From NCBI GenBank assembly GCA_041918615.1, contig JAYRVH010000047.1:1-64000 (forward strand): 64,000 nucleotides of DNA, in the 5' to 3' direction. Under the pieces are notes generated by a model. It did no database searches, was not told the DNA's origin, and saw only the letters and a list, made by a program, of their open reading frames with translations. A program made the translations under genes and the position numbers. Shown here one piece after another: positions 1 through 8,507 of the stretch (positions within the stretch are counted from its first letter, which is position 1; every line of letters starts with the position of its first letter). The stretch comes from JAEUJM01 sp041918615 (GTDB lineage: Bacteria; Actinomycetota; Acidimicrobiia; Acidimicrobiales; DATDAH01).

Positions 1-216
1 CACGACCCGGAGATGCTCGAGCGACTCATCGAGCGTGACCTCATTGTCAGCGCGACCCAACGTCCAGGCGAGACCGGCGCTTGTCGTCGCCAACGCCTTG
101 AACCCCAGCTGCTCCAACGCCCTTGCGCTCCCAGCGTCAAAGGGGTTCGGCATGACGAAACACCCAGAGGTGTGGAGGCCACGGAACTCCGAAGCGGCAT
201 CGTCGAAGGCGACCAC
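1..216 (-). CDS. Isocitrate lyase/PEP mutase-family protein, N-terminal part (runs off left edge)
   Basis: The reverse strand encodes the N-terminus of a member of the isocitrate lyase/phosphoenolpyruvate mutase superfamily (carboxyphosphonoenolpyruvate phosphonomutase-like), cytosolic enzymes that make or break C-C or C-P bonds next to a carboxylate. The first 72 residues show the family opening FVMPNPFDAGSARALEQLG followed by KALATTSAGLAWTLG. Most of the TIM barrel and the catalytic residues lie outside the window, so the reaction cannot be named. Start is uncertain: GTG at 216 fits the usual family N-terminus and GTG at 237 is also possible. The same frame stays open far upstream through a hydrophobic stretch, probably by chance. 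Confidence 0.8.
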   Translation of the reverse strand, partial: MVAFDDAASEFRGLHTSGCFVMPNPFDAGSARALEQLGFKALATTSAGLAWTLGRADNEVTLDESLEHLRVV

Positions 217-683
217 CCGGCGGAGAATCGTCCTCACCCGCAAGGACTTGCCGATCTGCTCCACGAGCACGAGGTAGACGATCGCCCCCGCCAACAGCGC
301 GGTCGCGCTCGCACTCCCACCAACCCCACACTCGAGATCTCGGCCACTGAGGGTCCCAGCTTCACGAAGCCACAACATTGAAGGTCGACACGTAGCCCGG
401 CTTGGTCGGGTCGAACCCGGCCACGCGATCAGCCAGCGCCGTCCAGCCCTCACCCGTGAAGTCAGCGCACCCGAGCCACGCCAGTTCGCACCCCCGCGAC
501 CGCGCGGGGAGCCTTCGTCGGGGCGACCGGGTGCTCGGCTGCGGGCCCTTCCTGACCCCGACGGAACGTCGAACACCGGCTCCGGCTCCCACCCACCGTG
601 GCGTAGACGGACTGAAATCTCCGGTTGCGGGTCGCCGAGACGACTGGTGGCGTCGTGGGTCGCCCTCGTTCGAGGGAAACCGC
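217..683. other. Intergenic stretch with possible gene remnant
   Basis: No intact gene is recognised here. On the reverse strand, roughly 362-500 reads as a plausible C-terminus (CELAWLGCADFTGEGW, later AGFDPTKPGYVSTFNVVAS, then a stop) with no matching N-terminus, which looks like the tail of a decayed gene of unknown family. A second reverse frame at about 216-376 contains a hydrophobic segment resembling one membrane helix (ALLAGAIVYLVLVEQIG), continuous with the isocitrate lyase-family frame. Neither has a convincing start. Confidence 0.4.
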
Positions 684-3026
684 CTACGGGTGGTGGAGGG
701 CGGCGTTGATGGTGGTGGTGTTGGCGGCGGTGATGTTGAAGGTGGTGGCGCCGGCGTAGGTGGGGCTGTTGTCCCAGTATTCCTGGGTGCGGCCGCCGTT
801 GGGGTCGACGAAGGTGGCCCGGTAGGTGCCGGTGGCCAGTCCACCGAGGGTGTAGGTGCCGTTGGCGGCGGTGACGGCGCCGCCGGCGATGCCGGTGGGG
901 CCGATGGCGATGGCCCACGCGCCGGCGAGGGGGGTGGCGGCGGGGTCGTCGACGATGGTGCCGGCCATGGTGCCGGTGTTGGGGTTCAACGCGGCGTTGG
1001 CGGTCCCGGGGGCGGTGACCGACACCGCGGACGGCAGTGCGGTCAACGGGAGGTTGTCGAACCATTCCATGTCGTGGCCGCCGGTGGCGTCGAGGAACGC
1101 CAGCTTGTAGTCACCCGCGGCCAGGTTCAGGGTGTATTGGCCCGACGCGTTGGTCGCCGCGGCCCGCACGATCTGGTAGTCCGCGGCCCGTAACGCCAGC
1201 ACCCGCCCGTTCGCCAACGGCGCGTTGGTGCCCGCTTCGGTGACGGTGCCCGAGATCGTCGACCCGGTCCCCACCAGCGTCTGGGTGGGCAGCGACGCGT
1301 TCGCGGCGGTCGCGTTGCCGGCGGTCACCGTCACCGGGGTCGAGTCAGGCACGTTCGGCGAGTTCGGGAAGAACCGGGCGGCGTGCGCCCCGGTCGGGTC
1401 GATGAACCCCACGTAGTGGTTCCCCGCCCGCAACCCCGGCAGGGTCAACTGGCCCGACCCGTTCGCGGTCGCCGCCGCTTCGGTCGCGCCGGTGTTCCCC
1501 GCCGACGCTGACAACGCCAAACCCCACACCCCACCAACGGGGGCGCCCGTGCCGGTCTCGGTGACCGTCGCGGTGATCGACCCCTGTGTGGGCTCCATCG
1601 CCGGGTCCGCTCGGAGCCCCGGCCATCTGACCTCGATCGGAGCGAGGGGGTCGCGGAATCCGGCTACGTGGTCGCCAGAAGGATCCACAAGGTAGATCAG
1701 GTAGGAGCCCACCGGAACGTCCATGGCGAAGCGTCCGAACTCGTCGGCGACCGTCCCGGCGACCACGGACATGTCGGTGGGGTGGAGCGCCGCGACCCAC
1801 GCCCCCGCCACTCCTGCCTGGGAGATCGTGTTGGTCACGGTCCCCGAGATCTGTGCCGCGGTGTGGCGCAGGATGTCGTTTCCGTGGTTGAAGTTGACCG
1901 CTGCTAGGTCGGTCAGCCCGTCACCGTCGAGGTCGCCCACGGCGAGTAGGTCTCCGGAGCCCTGAGGGTCCGCCACCCCGTACTCGGTCGGTGACGTTTC
2001 GAGGCCGCCGGCGCGGCCCGCGAAGATGTCGAGACTGATGCTGCATCCGTTCACGACGGCCAGATCGTCGAAGCCGTCCTGATCGAAGTCAGCCGAGACA
2101 GGGGCCCGAGGGCAGTCGTTCAGCCCCGAGACGTAGGTCGGGGTGGTGAGCCCGTTGGCGCTCTCATAGAAGGTGTGCACCCCGTTCGAGGGCGGGTTGC
2201 CGCCCCACGGCACCGAGATGTCGTCGAACCCGTCGCCGTTGAAGTCGCCCGTGACGATGGCCGACACGGTCACTTGGACCGAAGGGATGTTGCTCGGCAT
2301 GTTCGTGAACATGCTCACCGAGGTCCCGACCGTGAACCCCCCCGCTGGTCCCTGCAAGAGCTCGGTGACGACTCGGTCCCTCACCGTGGCCACGTCCGAA
2401 CGTCCGTCGCCGTTGAGGTCGCCCACCGCGAACTTGTCGATCCCTGCCGGAACGGTGAGCGTGATCGGGGAGCCAAGAGTGCCGTCCGATTGTTGAAGGA
2501 AGAGGTACAGCCCCGCCGCCACTGTCCTCTGGGACATCAGGAGATCGGACCGGCTGTCGTGGTTGAGATCGGCGACCCGGACACTGGCACCGACCTGCAG
2601 ATCGGTGAACACGGTCGAACGTTCGAGGACCCCGGCCGCGTTCTGTGTGAAGAGGTGGAACCCGTGGGCGGTGGACGAACCTGTGCCGGCGACCACATCG
2701 TTGCGGCCATCGTCGTTGAGGTCACCGATCGCCAGACCACCACCGTTGAGGTCCAGCGGATATGTGGTTTCAGCGCCCAGGGTCCGGCCACTCGTCTGGA
2801 GACGAACTCTGAGCATGTTCGGCGACGTCGATCGCGAGACGAGATCGCTGCGACCGTCACTGTTCACGTCGCCGATGACGACAGCGGCGTTGTGTGCCGA
2901 TGTGGTCGATGAGAGAACTCGAGTCAGGAACAGCGCCGTAGACCCCGCCGAGACGGACCGGCCACCCGCCACAGGCATGGCCATAGCAGACAACGCGAAT
3001 ACGGCAATCAGAGGCCGCCATCTCAC
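684..3026 (-). CDS. Secreted FG-GAP/VCBS repeat protein with C-terminal Ig-like repeats
   Basis: Predicted exported surface or extracellular protein of 780 residues. GTG at 3026 gives a clean signal peptide (MRWRPLIAVFALSAMAMPVA ending near an Ala-x-Ala site); longer starts add unlikely residues. Residues about 50-400 carry seven FG-GAP/VCBS-type Ca-binding repeats, seen as DVNSDGRSDL, DLNDDGRNDV, DLNHDSRSDL, DLNGDGRSDV, DFNGDGFDDI, DFDQDGFDDL and DLDGDGLTDL, the layout of a beta-propeller. The C-terminal half is four repeats of about 90 residues of the carboxypeptidase-regulatory/CNA-B type, with recurring GTVTEAG, FxDPxGxH and similar motifs. No catalytic domain or sortase signal is visible. 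Likely adhesion or polymer binding; the ligand is unknown. Confidence 0.85.
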   Translation of the reverse strand: MRWRPLIAVFALSAMAMPVAGGRSVSAGSTALFLTRVLSSTTSAHNAAVVIGDVNSDGRSDLVSRSTSPNMLRVRLQTSGRTLGAETTYPLDLNGGGLAIGDLNDDGRNDVVAGTGSSTAHGFHLFTQNAAGVLERSTVFTDLQVGASVRVADLNHDSRSDLLMSQRTVAAGLYLFLQQSDGTLGSPITLTVPAGIDKFAVGDLNGDGRSDVATVRDRVVTELLQGPAGGFTVGTSVSMFTNMPSNIPSVQVTVSAIVTGDFNGDGFDDISVPWGGNPPSNGVHTFYESANGLTTPTYVSGLNDCPRAPVSADFDQDGFDDLAVVNGCSISLDIFAGRAGGLETSPTEYGVADPQGSGDLLAVGDLDGDGLTDLAAVNFNHGNDILRHTAAQISGTVTNTISQAGVAGAWVAALHPTDMSVVAGTVADEFGRFAMDVPVGSYLIYLVDPSGDHVAGFRDPLAPIEVRWPGLRADPAMEPTQGSITATVTETGTGAPVGGVWGLALSASAGNTGATEAAATANGSGQLTLPGLRAGNHYVGFIDPTGAHAARFFPNSPNVPDSTPVTVTAGNATAANASLPTQTLVGTGSTISGTVTEAGTNAPLANGRVLALRAADYQIVRAAATNASGQYTLNLAAGDYKLAFLDATGGHDMEWFDNLPLTALPSAVSVTAPGTANAALNPNTGTMAGTIVDDPAATPLAGAWAIAIGPTGIAGGAVTAANGTYTLGGLATGTYRATFVDPNGGRTQEYWDNSPTYAGATTFNITAANTTTINAALHHP

Positions 3027-3425
3027 GATGCGCCAATCGACCGACGCAGCCGAGAGTTGAGCGCAGGCCAGGCGCTCTACCGCAGGCGGACCGGGTCTGT
3101 TGCGGGTCCCCGCCACGCACCGGAATGTCCACGGCGCATCGATTCGATGGTGGGTTCACCCCGAACCGTGACCCGTCAGCGGACCACGGGCCGGCCCGAC
3201 CTGTGTTGAGGCGTCCGGCGACGAGCCCGCGAAGGCTCTTGTTGATGAAGTCGGTGACGGCGTGGACGACACAGCAGAGCGCGCCGGCCAGGGTCACGGC
3301 CGCACATAAGGGCTCACCGTCGCGCCCGCCGAGCTTCACGATCTCGCGGACCACCCCCACCACGATCAACACCACCCGAACCGATGATCGCCTGCATGGC
3401 TGCACGAGCCGTAACGTCGACGGCA
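3027..3425. other. Intergenic region, no convincing gene
   Basis: Lies between the divergently arranged FG-GAP gene and the cyclase pseudogene. A reverse frame through about 3180-3390 reads as a short hydrophobic protein (VLIVVGVVREIVKL, later LCAAVTLAGALCCVVHAV), but it has no ribosome-binding site and runs on without a stop into the FG-GAP gene, so it is not called. Confidence 0.4.
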
Positions 3426-3876
3426 ATGGCCGTCGAGCGGAGCTTCGTGTTTGCGGACCTCGCGGGATTCACGGCCGCTGTCGACGTCCACGGCGACGAC
3501 GCCGCCGTGGAGCTGGCCGAGGCGCTCGAAGGCGCCGCATCCCGGGCGCTCGGACCGGGAGACGAGTTGGTCAAGTCGATGGGCGACGCAGTACTCGTCG
3601 CCCATCGATCCGACGGCGGGAGTCACGTTCCTGCACACGCTGTTCGATCACTTCGGGACCAACGACGCAGACCTCCTCCCCCTCCTACGAGCCGGCGCGC
3701 ATCACGGCAGCGCTGTTCGTCGGGGCGGTGACTACTTCGGCGCAGGCGTCAACGTGGCGGCGCGGGTCGCCAGCCTCGCGGCGGGGACCCTGAGTCATGA
3801 GGGCGTCGAGTACTGGTTCTGCTCACTCGCTTGTGTCGGCCGCTTCGCTGACAGCCCTGCACGGTACGCCGATTGA
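3426..3876 (+). pseudogene. Adenylate/guanylate cyclase-YHS protein, frameshifted and internally deleted
   Basis: Remnant of a class III nucleotide cyclase with a C-terminal YHS metal-binding domain. From ATG 3426 the first frame gives FVFADLAGFTAAVDVHGDD and LVKSMGDAVLVA, the family's metal-binding and substrate motifs. At about 3600-3615 the homology moves to the +1 frame, continuing TAGVTFLHTLFDHFG, LRAGAHHG and YFGAGVNVAARVASLAAG. This runs straight into GVEYWFCSLACVGRFADSP, a typical YHS finger with both cysteines, without the usual end of the cyclase domain or the start of the YHS domain. So there is one single-base frameshift and an in-frame internal loss. The catalytic core is disrupted and it is unlikely to be active unless the shift is a sequencing error. 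Confidence 0.75.
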
Positions 3877-4403
3877 AAGGGGGCCCAGGCTCTACGACCG
3901 TCCGCCAGTGTGGTCATAGTGCCGCGGCCCGCAGCCCGGTGTAGGGACTGCCCGTCAGGGGGTTGGTCGCGCCGCACGGTCACCGTCGGTGGGGCGCCTC
4001 TCCCAGGTGCCCCGAGTTGATCTGCCACCCAGCCTGGCCTGCCAGACCACCAAGCCGGCGGACCGATCTGGTTCGCTGCACCTCGGCACTCTGGTCACAC
4101 CCGCTCAGGGATCCTGGGCCCGTGCCACGAACTCGCCGCCCGCACCCGCACCTGGAACGGGCCCCAACTCCGAGCGCTCCTCGGCGACTGCCTCGACCAG
4201 CGCGTCCCCAACTACAGCGGCAACGTCGCCAAGTTCTCAGCGGGCCGGACGATCGAGCGGCACACCGCCTGCGCCGGACCCATCAACGAGCACCGCTCCC
4301 CCGTCTGATTCACCTGCCCCAGCACAGTCCGACCTCGCGACGTGTCGGAGGGCAGGAATGATGCGAGTGTGGGGCTTGTGATCCGACGGTCCGCTGGCGA
4401 GCC
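3877..4403. other. Intergenic region with unidentified coding remnant
   Basis: More than 500 bases with no gene I can name. One forward frame, about 4122-4308, reads CHELAARTRTWNGPQLRALL, later LDQRVPNYSGNVAKFS, then TIERHTACAGPINEHRSPV and a stop. It has the composition of real protein but no start and no family I recognise, so I treat it as a possible decayed 3' end. Confidence 0.35.
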
Positions 4404-5309
4404 ATGAAGATACGGACCGTCTTCACCGTGGGGGCAGCCGCCGTCGTCGTGATCCTGGTACTTGTCGTCATGGACAAGGCAGGGATCGATCTCCCGAACC
4501 CCTTCGACAACGGCCACGATGGCGACGAAGTCGCCCACGGATCGATCCGGGTCGAGGGACAGACCCCACTCACGGCAACCGACTCCCTGGTGATCAAGGT
4601 GGGCGAGGGCGAGGCCACGGTCTCGATCAAGGCCCACCAGAACTGGGACCGTCCGGGCAACGTCACCGATGGCGACTTCCAGTCGACCAACGGCACCGCG
4701 TCGGTACGCGATCCCGACCAGCACGATCAGCCCGCCGAGCTCACCATCGGGGTCGAGTACTGCGCAGAGGGCGCCATCACCCGCACGGTCAGCCGGGACG
4801 AGTCAGGCGAGAAAGGCCCTCCCGAGGGCGACCAGGTGGTCCTCGACATGGGGAGCCTCTTCGTGTGCGATGCGGAATGGATGCCCACAGAGGAGAACGA
4901 GGCAGCCTTCGGCCAGGACGACACGCCGGCCGACTTCCAGGGCCAGTTCGAGGAGGTGGTGAAGGAGGCGGCCCTCGCCGCGGTCGCGGCCTCGGAGTGC
5001 CCCGAGCGCCTCGTGGAGAGCTACACGAGCCAGGACTTCCTCGACTTCGTGGCGAGGGCGCTCGCCGAGCGAGACGGAATCCCGATCGACAACGTGCAGA
5101 TCGTGCCCGGGCACCAAGGCACGACCGACGCCGCGACACAGGACGACCTCAGGGGGACCCTCGACCGGTTCGCCCAGAACGACGACCTCCGCATCGACGC
5201 CTTCAGTGGTGCCGGCACCGCCATAGAGGACTCCTGCTTCATCGACACCCGCGGCGAGCCACTCGGCAGCCTCGACGACATCGCCTCCCCTGACCCCCGA
5301 GCCCTCTGA
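4404..5309 (+). CDS. Membrane-anchored or secreted hypothetical protein
   Basis: A 301-residue protein with an N-terminal hydrophobic segment (TVFTVGAAAVVVILVLVVMD, residues about 6-25) that is either an uncleaved signal anchor or a signal peptide. The rest is acidic and soluble and should lie outside the cytoplasm. Four cysteines (in VEYCAEGAI, LFVCDAEW, ASECPERL, EDSCFID) could form two disulfides. I recognise no family. Codon use matches the neighbours and the frame is clean, so the gene is probably real. No strong ribosome-binding site precedes the ATG. Confidence 0.7.
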   Translation: MKIRTVFTVGAAAVVVILVLVVMDKAGIDLPNPFDNGHDGDEVAHGSIRVEGQTPLTATDSLVIKVGEGEATVSIKAHQNWDRPGNVTDGDFQSTNGTASVRDPDQHDQPAELTIGVEYCAEGAITRTVSRDESGEKGPPEGDQVVLDMGSLFVCDAEWMPTEENEAAFGQDDTPADFQGQFEEVVKEAALAAVAASECPERLVESYTSQDFLDFVARALAERDGIPIDNVQIVPGHQGTTDAATQDDLRGTLDRFAQNDDLRIDAFSGAGTAIEDSCFIDTRGEPLGSLDDIASPDPRAL

Positions 5310-5420
5310 GCGGATCGGAGTCAAGGCCATATCGCTAGGCCCAACCTCACCAGAGGCAGACTCCTCCCCCGAAATCCGGTTCCGGAACGGACGAATCACC
5401 CGTGCCGCGGCCGAGCGGGC

Positions 5421-6071
5421 TCAATCGGACGGTGGGGCGCTGATGTTGGCGCCGACGTCGTAGCCGGCGAAGCCCTCGGGGCCGGCCAGCTCGACGATCG
5501 GGTCGTCGCGGTCGTCCCACTCGGTGCGGAGGGCCCTGCTCATGATGGCGTGCATGATGTACATGCCGGTGATGTAGGTCAGCTCGAGGATCTCGGGCTC
5601 GCCGAGGTGATCGTGCAGGGCACGGAACAGGCCCTCGTGCATCCGACCGCCCTGCAGGGCCAATGCGTCGGTGTAGGCCAGCACGACGCGCTCGACCTCG
5701 CTGAACTGGTCCGACGCCTGCCAGTAGGCGATGGCCTCGATCTTCGCCTCGGGCATCCCCAGCACCCGACACGACTTGCAGTGCTGCGAGAACACGAACT
5801 GGCTGCCGACCGCCCACCCGGCACGCGTCTGGCCCAGCTCACGCAGCACGGGGTCGAGCACCCGCTTCGGGCTCTGGTACAGCCCGAACCCGGCGACCGC
5901 GTGTTCGAAGACATCGGGCACCGCCGCGAACACCGTCCACCAGTCACCAGGGGTGCCGGTGGTGGTGCCGGGCTCGGCCACCGGGTCGCGGTCGCCGAAC
6001 AAGTGGTCGTACATCATGGTGACGATCGGGGCCGTCACTTCGGTGCGGGGGATCTCTCTGAGTCGGGGCAT
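5421..6071 (-). CDS. Carboxymuconolactone decarboxylase/AhpD-like protein
   Basis: A 216-residue cytosolic protein of the carboxymuconolactone decarboxylase/AhpD fold. The centre holds the redox signature SQHCKSCR (C-x-x-C) followed by ALQG and an all-helical region, as in AhpD-type proteins that act as thiol-disulfide peroxidase partners. Family members of this length also occur in aromatic degradation, so the exact role is open. A GGGAGAG ribosome-binding site sits a few bases before the ATG at 6071. It is divergent from the phosphotransferase gene with only about 60 bases between. Confidence 0.82.
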   Translation of the reverse strand: MPRLREIPRTEVTAPIVTMMYDHLFGDRDPVAEPGTTTGTPGDWWTVFAAVPDVFEHAVAGFGLYQSPKRVLDPVLRELGQTRAGWAVGSQFVFSQHCKSCRVLGMPEAKIEAIAYWQASDQFSEVERVVLAYTDALALQGGRMHEGLFRALHDHLGEPEILELTYITGMYIMHAIMSRALRTEWDDRDDPIVELAGPEGFAGYDVGANISAPPSD

Positions 6072-6133
6072 GGTTCACTCTCCCTCATGGGGACGGGACG
6101 CTGCTGACCACCGACGACCTGAACCTGGCCTGG

Positions 6134-7219
6134 ATGCGGGCCGCGTTGCACGGCGCGGGGCTCGACAGCGAGCGGCTGGTCGACGTGGCCGTCGAGCCCC
6201 TCGAGTCGGGGACGACGTCCCGGGCACGGGTGCGCCTCACCTGGGCAGCCGAGCTCGAGCCCACGGAGGCACGGCCTGCCGCTGCCGCCGACGCCGGCCG
6301 CCCCACCAGCGTCTTCGTGAAGCTCCCCGCCGACGGCACCGGCGCCCGGCTGTTCGGCACCCTCGTCGGCCTCGGCGCCAACGAGGTGGGGTTCTACTCG
6401 GCCATCCGCCCCCCGCTCGACCTGCCCGCACCGCGCTGCTACTTGGCGCAGCGGGGACGCGGTGGCCGGTTCGCGCTGGTCCTCGAAGACCTGGCCACGA
6501 TGGGCGTGCACTTCCCCGCCGTGGCAGAAGGGTGCTCGGCCGAGCATGCCGGTGCCATGATGACCGCACTCGCCCGGGTGCACGCGCCGCTGTGGGCCAG
6601 CCCCCGGTTCCGGGGCGACCTGCGCTGGGTGTTCCGACCGGCCGACAACGACCGGGTCCGCCGCATCCAACGACTGCTGCTGTCCACCGCCCTGCGACGC
6701 GCCCGGGGCACGCTGGTCGTCGAGCTGGGCGGCGAGGCGGGCCGGCTGCTCGACCAGGCCAAGGCCCACGACCGCGCCCTCGACGCCTACCGCGCCACCG
6801 GCCCCACCACCCTGCTCCACGGTGACACCCACCTGGGCAACACCTACGCCCTGGCCGACGGCACCGCGGGCCTCTACGACTGGCAGGTGCTGCAGCAGGG
6901 CCACGGGCTGCGCGATGTCGCCTACTTCACGGTGCTGTCCACGCCCGTCGGGCTGCGTCGTGCGCAGGAACGGGCCTGGTTGCAGCGCTACGTCGACGAG
7001 CTTCGGGCCGTCGGTGTCGATGCGCCCGACGAGGACGCCACCTGGCTGCACTACCGCCTGTACGCCATCGACGCCCTGCGCGGTGCTGCCTTCACCGCGG
7101 CCATGGGGGACCGGTTGCAGCCCGAGGCGCAATGGCGTGCCGGGCTCGAACGGGCCACCACCGCGGTGGCCGACCTGGACACCCTCGGCGCCCTGAACCA
7201 GGTCCTCGGCCTCGGGTAG
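6134..7219 (+). CDS. Phosphotransferase family protein (aminoglycoside/choline kinase-like)
   Basis: A 361-residue protein of the aminoglycoside phosphotransferase (APH/choline kinase-like) superfamily. The catalytic loop LLHGDTHLGNTYAL and metal motif LYDWQVLQQGHGLRDVAYF are clear near residues 230-265, and an N-terminal lobe with a lysine in VFVKLPAD supports ATP binding. The substrate is unknown; relatives of this subgroup often sit among acyl-CoA genes. The first ATG is 6134, but in-frame residues LTTDDLNLAW just upstream look like the usual family N-terminus and contain no ATG, GTG or TTG. A CTG start at 6101 is therefore possible. Confidence 0.83.
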   Translation: MRAALHGAGLDSERLVDVAVEPLESGTTSRARVRLTWAAELEPTEARPAAAADAGRPTSVFVKLPADGTGARLFGTLVGLGANEVGFYSAIRPPLDLPAPRCYLAQRGRGGRFALVLEDLATMGVHFPAVAEGCSAEHAGAMMTALARVHAPLWASPRFRGDLRWVFRPADNDRVRRIQRLLLSTALRRARGTLVVELGGEAGRLLDQAKAHDRALDAYRATGPTTLLHGDTHLGNTYALADGTAGLYDWQVLQQGHGLRDVAYFTVLSTPVGLRRAQERAWLQRYVDELRAVGVDAPDEDATWLHYRLYAIDALRGAAFTAAMGDRLQPEAQWRAGLERATTAVADLDTLGALNQVLGLG

Positions 7220-7222
7220 CGT
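7217..7222 (+). promoter_or_regulatory. Candidate -10 box (leaderless start of DUF1801 gene)
   Basis: TAGCGT ends 7 bases before GTG 7230, the spacing expected if transcription begins at the start codon. It overlaps the stop codon of the upstream phosphotransferase gene. Confidence 0.4.
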
Positions 7223-7229
7223 CCGCACG

Positions 7230-7673
7230 GTGCAGAGCGATGCCGAGACGGTCGACGCCTACCTCGACGAGCTTCCCGACCACCGGCGGCAGGCGCTGGC
7301 GGCGGTGCGCGAGGTGATCCTGGCCAACCTGCCCGACGGGTACGTCGAAGTCATGAATTGGGGGATGATCACCTATGAGGTGCCGCTCACCGTCTACGCC
7401 GACACCTACAACAAGAAGCCACAGATGTACGCGGCGCTGGCGTCCCAGAAGCGCCACATGGCGGTGTACCTGACCAACGTCTACGGGAGCCCCGACCTAC
7501 GGGCCCGACTCGTTGCAGGGTTCGCCGCCGCCGGCCAGAAGCTGGACATGGGCGCCAGCTGCATTCGCTTCCGCACGCTCGAGCAGCTTCCGCTCGATGT
7601 GATCGGCGACATGATCGCAGCGACGCCGATGGACGAGTTCGTCGCCGCCGCCAGGGAGATCCACGGCCGCTGA
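7230..7673 (+). CDS. DUF1801 domain protein (YdhG-like)
   Basis: A 147-residue soluble protein matching the DUF1801 fold: N-terminal helix VDAYLDELPDHRRQALAAVR, the family motif EVMNWGMITYEVPL, a central KRHMAVYLTNVYG strand pair and a C-terminal helix with GASCIRFR. Members are small cytosolic proteins of unknown biochemical function related to the iron-chaperone-like YdhG group. The GTG start lies 10 bases after the phosphotransferase stop and has its own TAGCGT box. Confidence 0.85.
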   Translation: MQSDAETVDAYLDELPDHRRQALAAVREVILANLPDGYVEVMNWGMITYEVPLTVYADTYNKKPQMYAALASQKRHMAVYLTNVYGSPDLRARLVAGFAAAGQKLDMGASCIRFRTLEQLPLDVIGDMIAATPMDEFVAAAREIHGR

Positions 7674-7682
7674 GGGTCCCGG

Positions 7683-7701
7683 GCCGCCTGACCAGGCGCG
7701 G
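7683..7701. terminator. Possible bidirectional stem-loop between convergent genes
   Basis: CGCCT at 7685-7689 pairs with AGGCG at 7694-7698 around a 4-base loop, with flanking GC-rich pairing. It sits in the 43-base gap between two converging genes. There is no T tract, so this is weak. Confidence 0.3.
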
Positions 7702-7716
7702 CGACCGCCGGCGACC

Positions 7717-8430
7717 TCAGCCGTAGGCGCAGCCCCCGCCGGGCGCGCAGGCAATCGGGCCGGTGGCGACCAGCGTGGGCCCGGGGCGCGTACCGGGCGG
7801 GGCGACCACGGACACCCCTCGGGCCGCACTCGCGCAGTTGTTGCTCACCTGGGTGGGCCCCGGTGAGCCGTAGGTGGTGGGGATCGGCGCACCGTTCGCC
7901 CACAGCGGCTCGACCCGTTGCGCACCGAACCGCTGCTCCCAGTGGAGGTGCGCCCCGCTCGACGTGCCCGAGTTGCCCACGTTGCCGATCTGGCTCGTCG
8001 CCGTCACCCGGTCGCCCACGGCGACCGTGATGGCGGAAAGATGGCCGTAGAGGCTCCCCCACCCGTCGCCGTGGTACACGATCACCCGCTCGCCGTAGCC
8101 GCTCTGGAACCCGACGGCGAACACGGTTCCCCCGAGGCCCGCGAGCACGGGCAGGCCGTAATCGGCCGATCCTGCGGCGGCGCCGACGCCGTTCCAGTCG
8201 ACGGCCGGGTGATCGGCATGTGTGCTCGCCCCCCAGACCTCACCGCAGGGGAACGGCATCTGGAAGTCGCCCTGATCGACGCCGTTCGATCCTCCGACGG
8301 TGTCACGGCCCGTCACCCCAGGTGCGAGCGCGAGGAGGAAAGAGAGAAGCACCGCCGCCATGCCCACCAGACAACCACGCCGGGCCCTGACGAGGAAATC
8401 ATCGGGCTCGCGGCATCCCAGGGCGACCAT
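7717..8430 (-). CDS. Secreted M23 family metallopeptidase
   Basis: Predicted exported zinc peptidase of the M23 (lysostaphin/LytM) family, which cuts peptide cross-links in peptidoglycan. The mature part has the first zinc motif in THADHPAVDWNG (H-x3-D type) and the second in GAHLHWEQRF (H-x-H). Between them is the conserved VIVYHGDGWGSLYGHLS region, which includes the active-site histidine. A hydrophobic signal sequence (MAAVLLSFLLALAPG) follows ATG 8361; ATG 8430 gives a 237-residue product with an extended n-region and is used here. Two late cysteines may pair. The gene lies downstream of the methyltransferase on the same strand. Confidence 0.82.
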   Translation of the reverse strand: MVALGCREPDDFLVRARRGCLVGMAAVLLSFLLALAPGVTGRDTVGGSNGVDQGDFQMPFPCGEVWGASTHADHPAVDWNGVGAAAGSADYGLPVLAGLGGTVFAVGFQSGYGERVIVYHGDGWGSLYGHLSAITVAVGDRVTATSQIGNVGNSGTSSGAHLHWEQRFGAQRVEPLWANGAPIPTTYGSPGPTQVSNNCASAARGVSVVAPPGTRPGPTLVATGPIACAPGGGCAYG

Positions 8431-8507
8431 GGACCCCCGGCTTGGGCCCCCGGCCAGGGCCACGGAAGACGCAACGGAGCGGAACCGGAACCCGACGTGC
8501 CGTCGCC

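Noticed and set aside
2857..3426. Reverse hydrophobic ORF between the FG-GAP and cyclase genes
   Set aside because: No ribosome-binding site or -10 box, unknown product, and it runs on into the FG-GAP gene in another frame.
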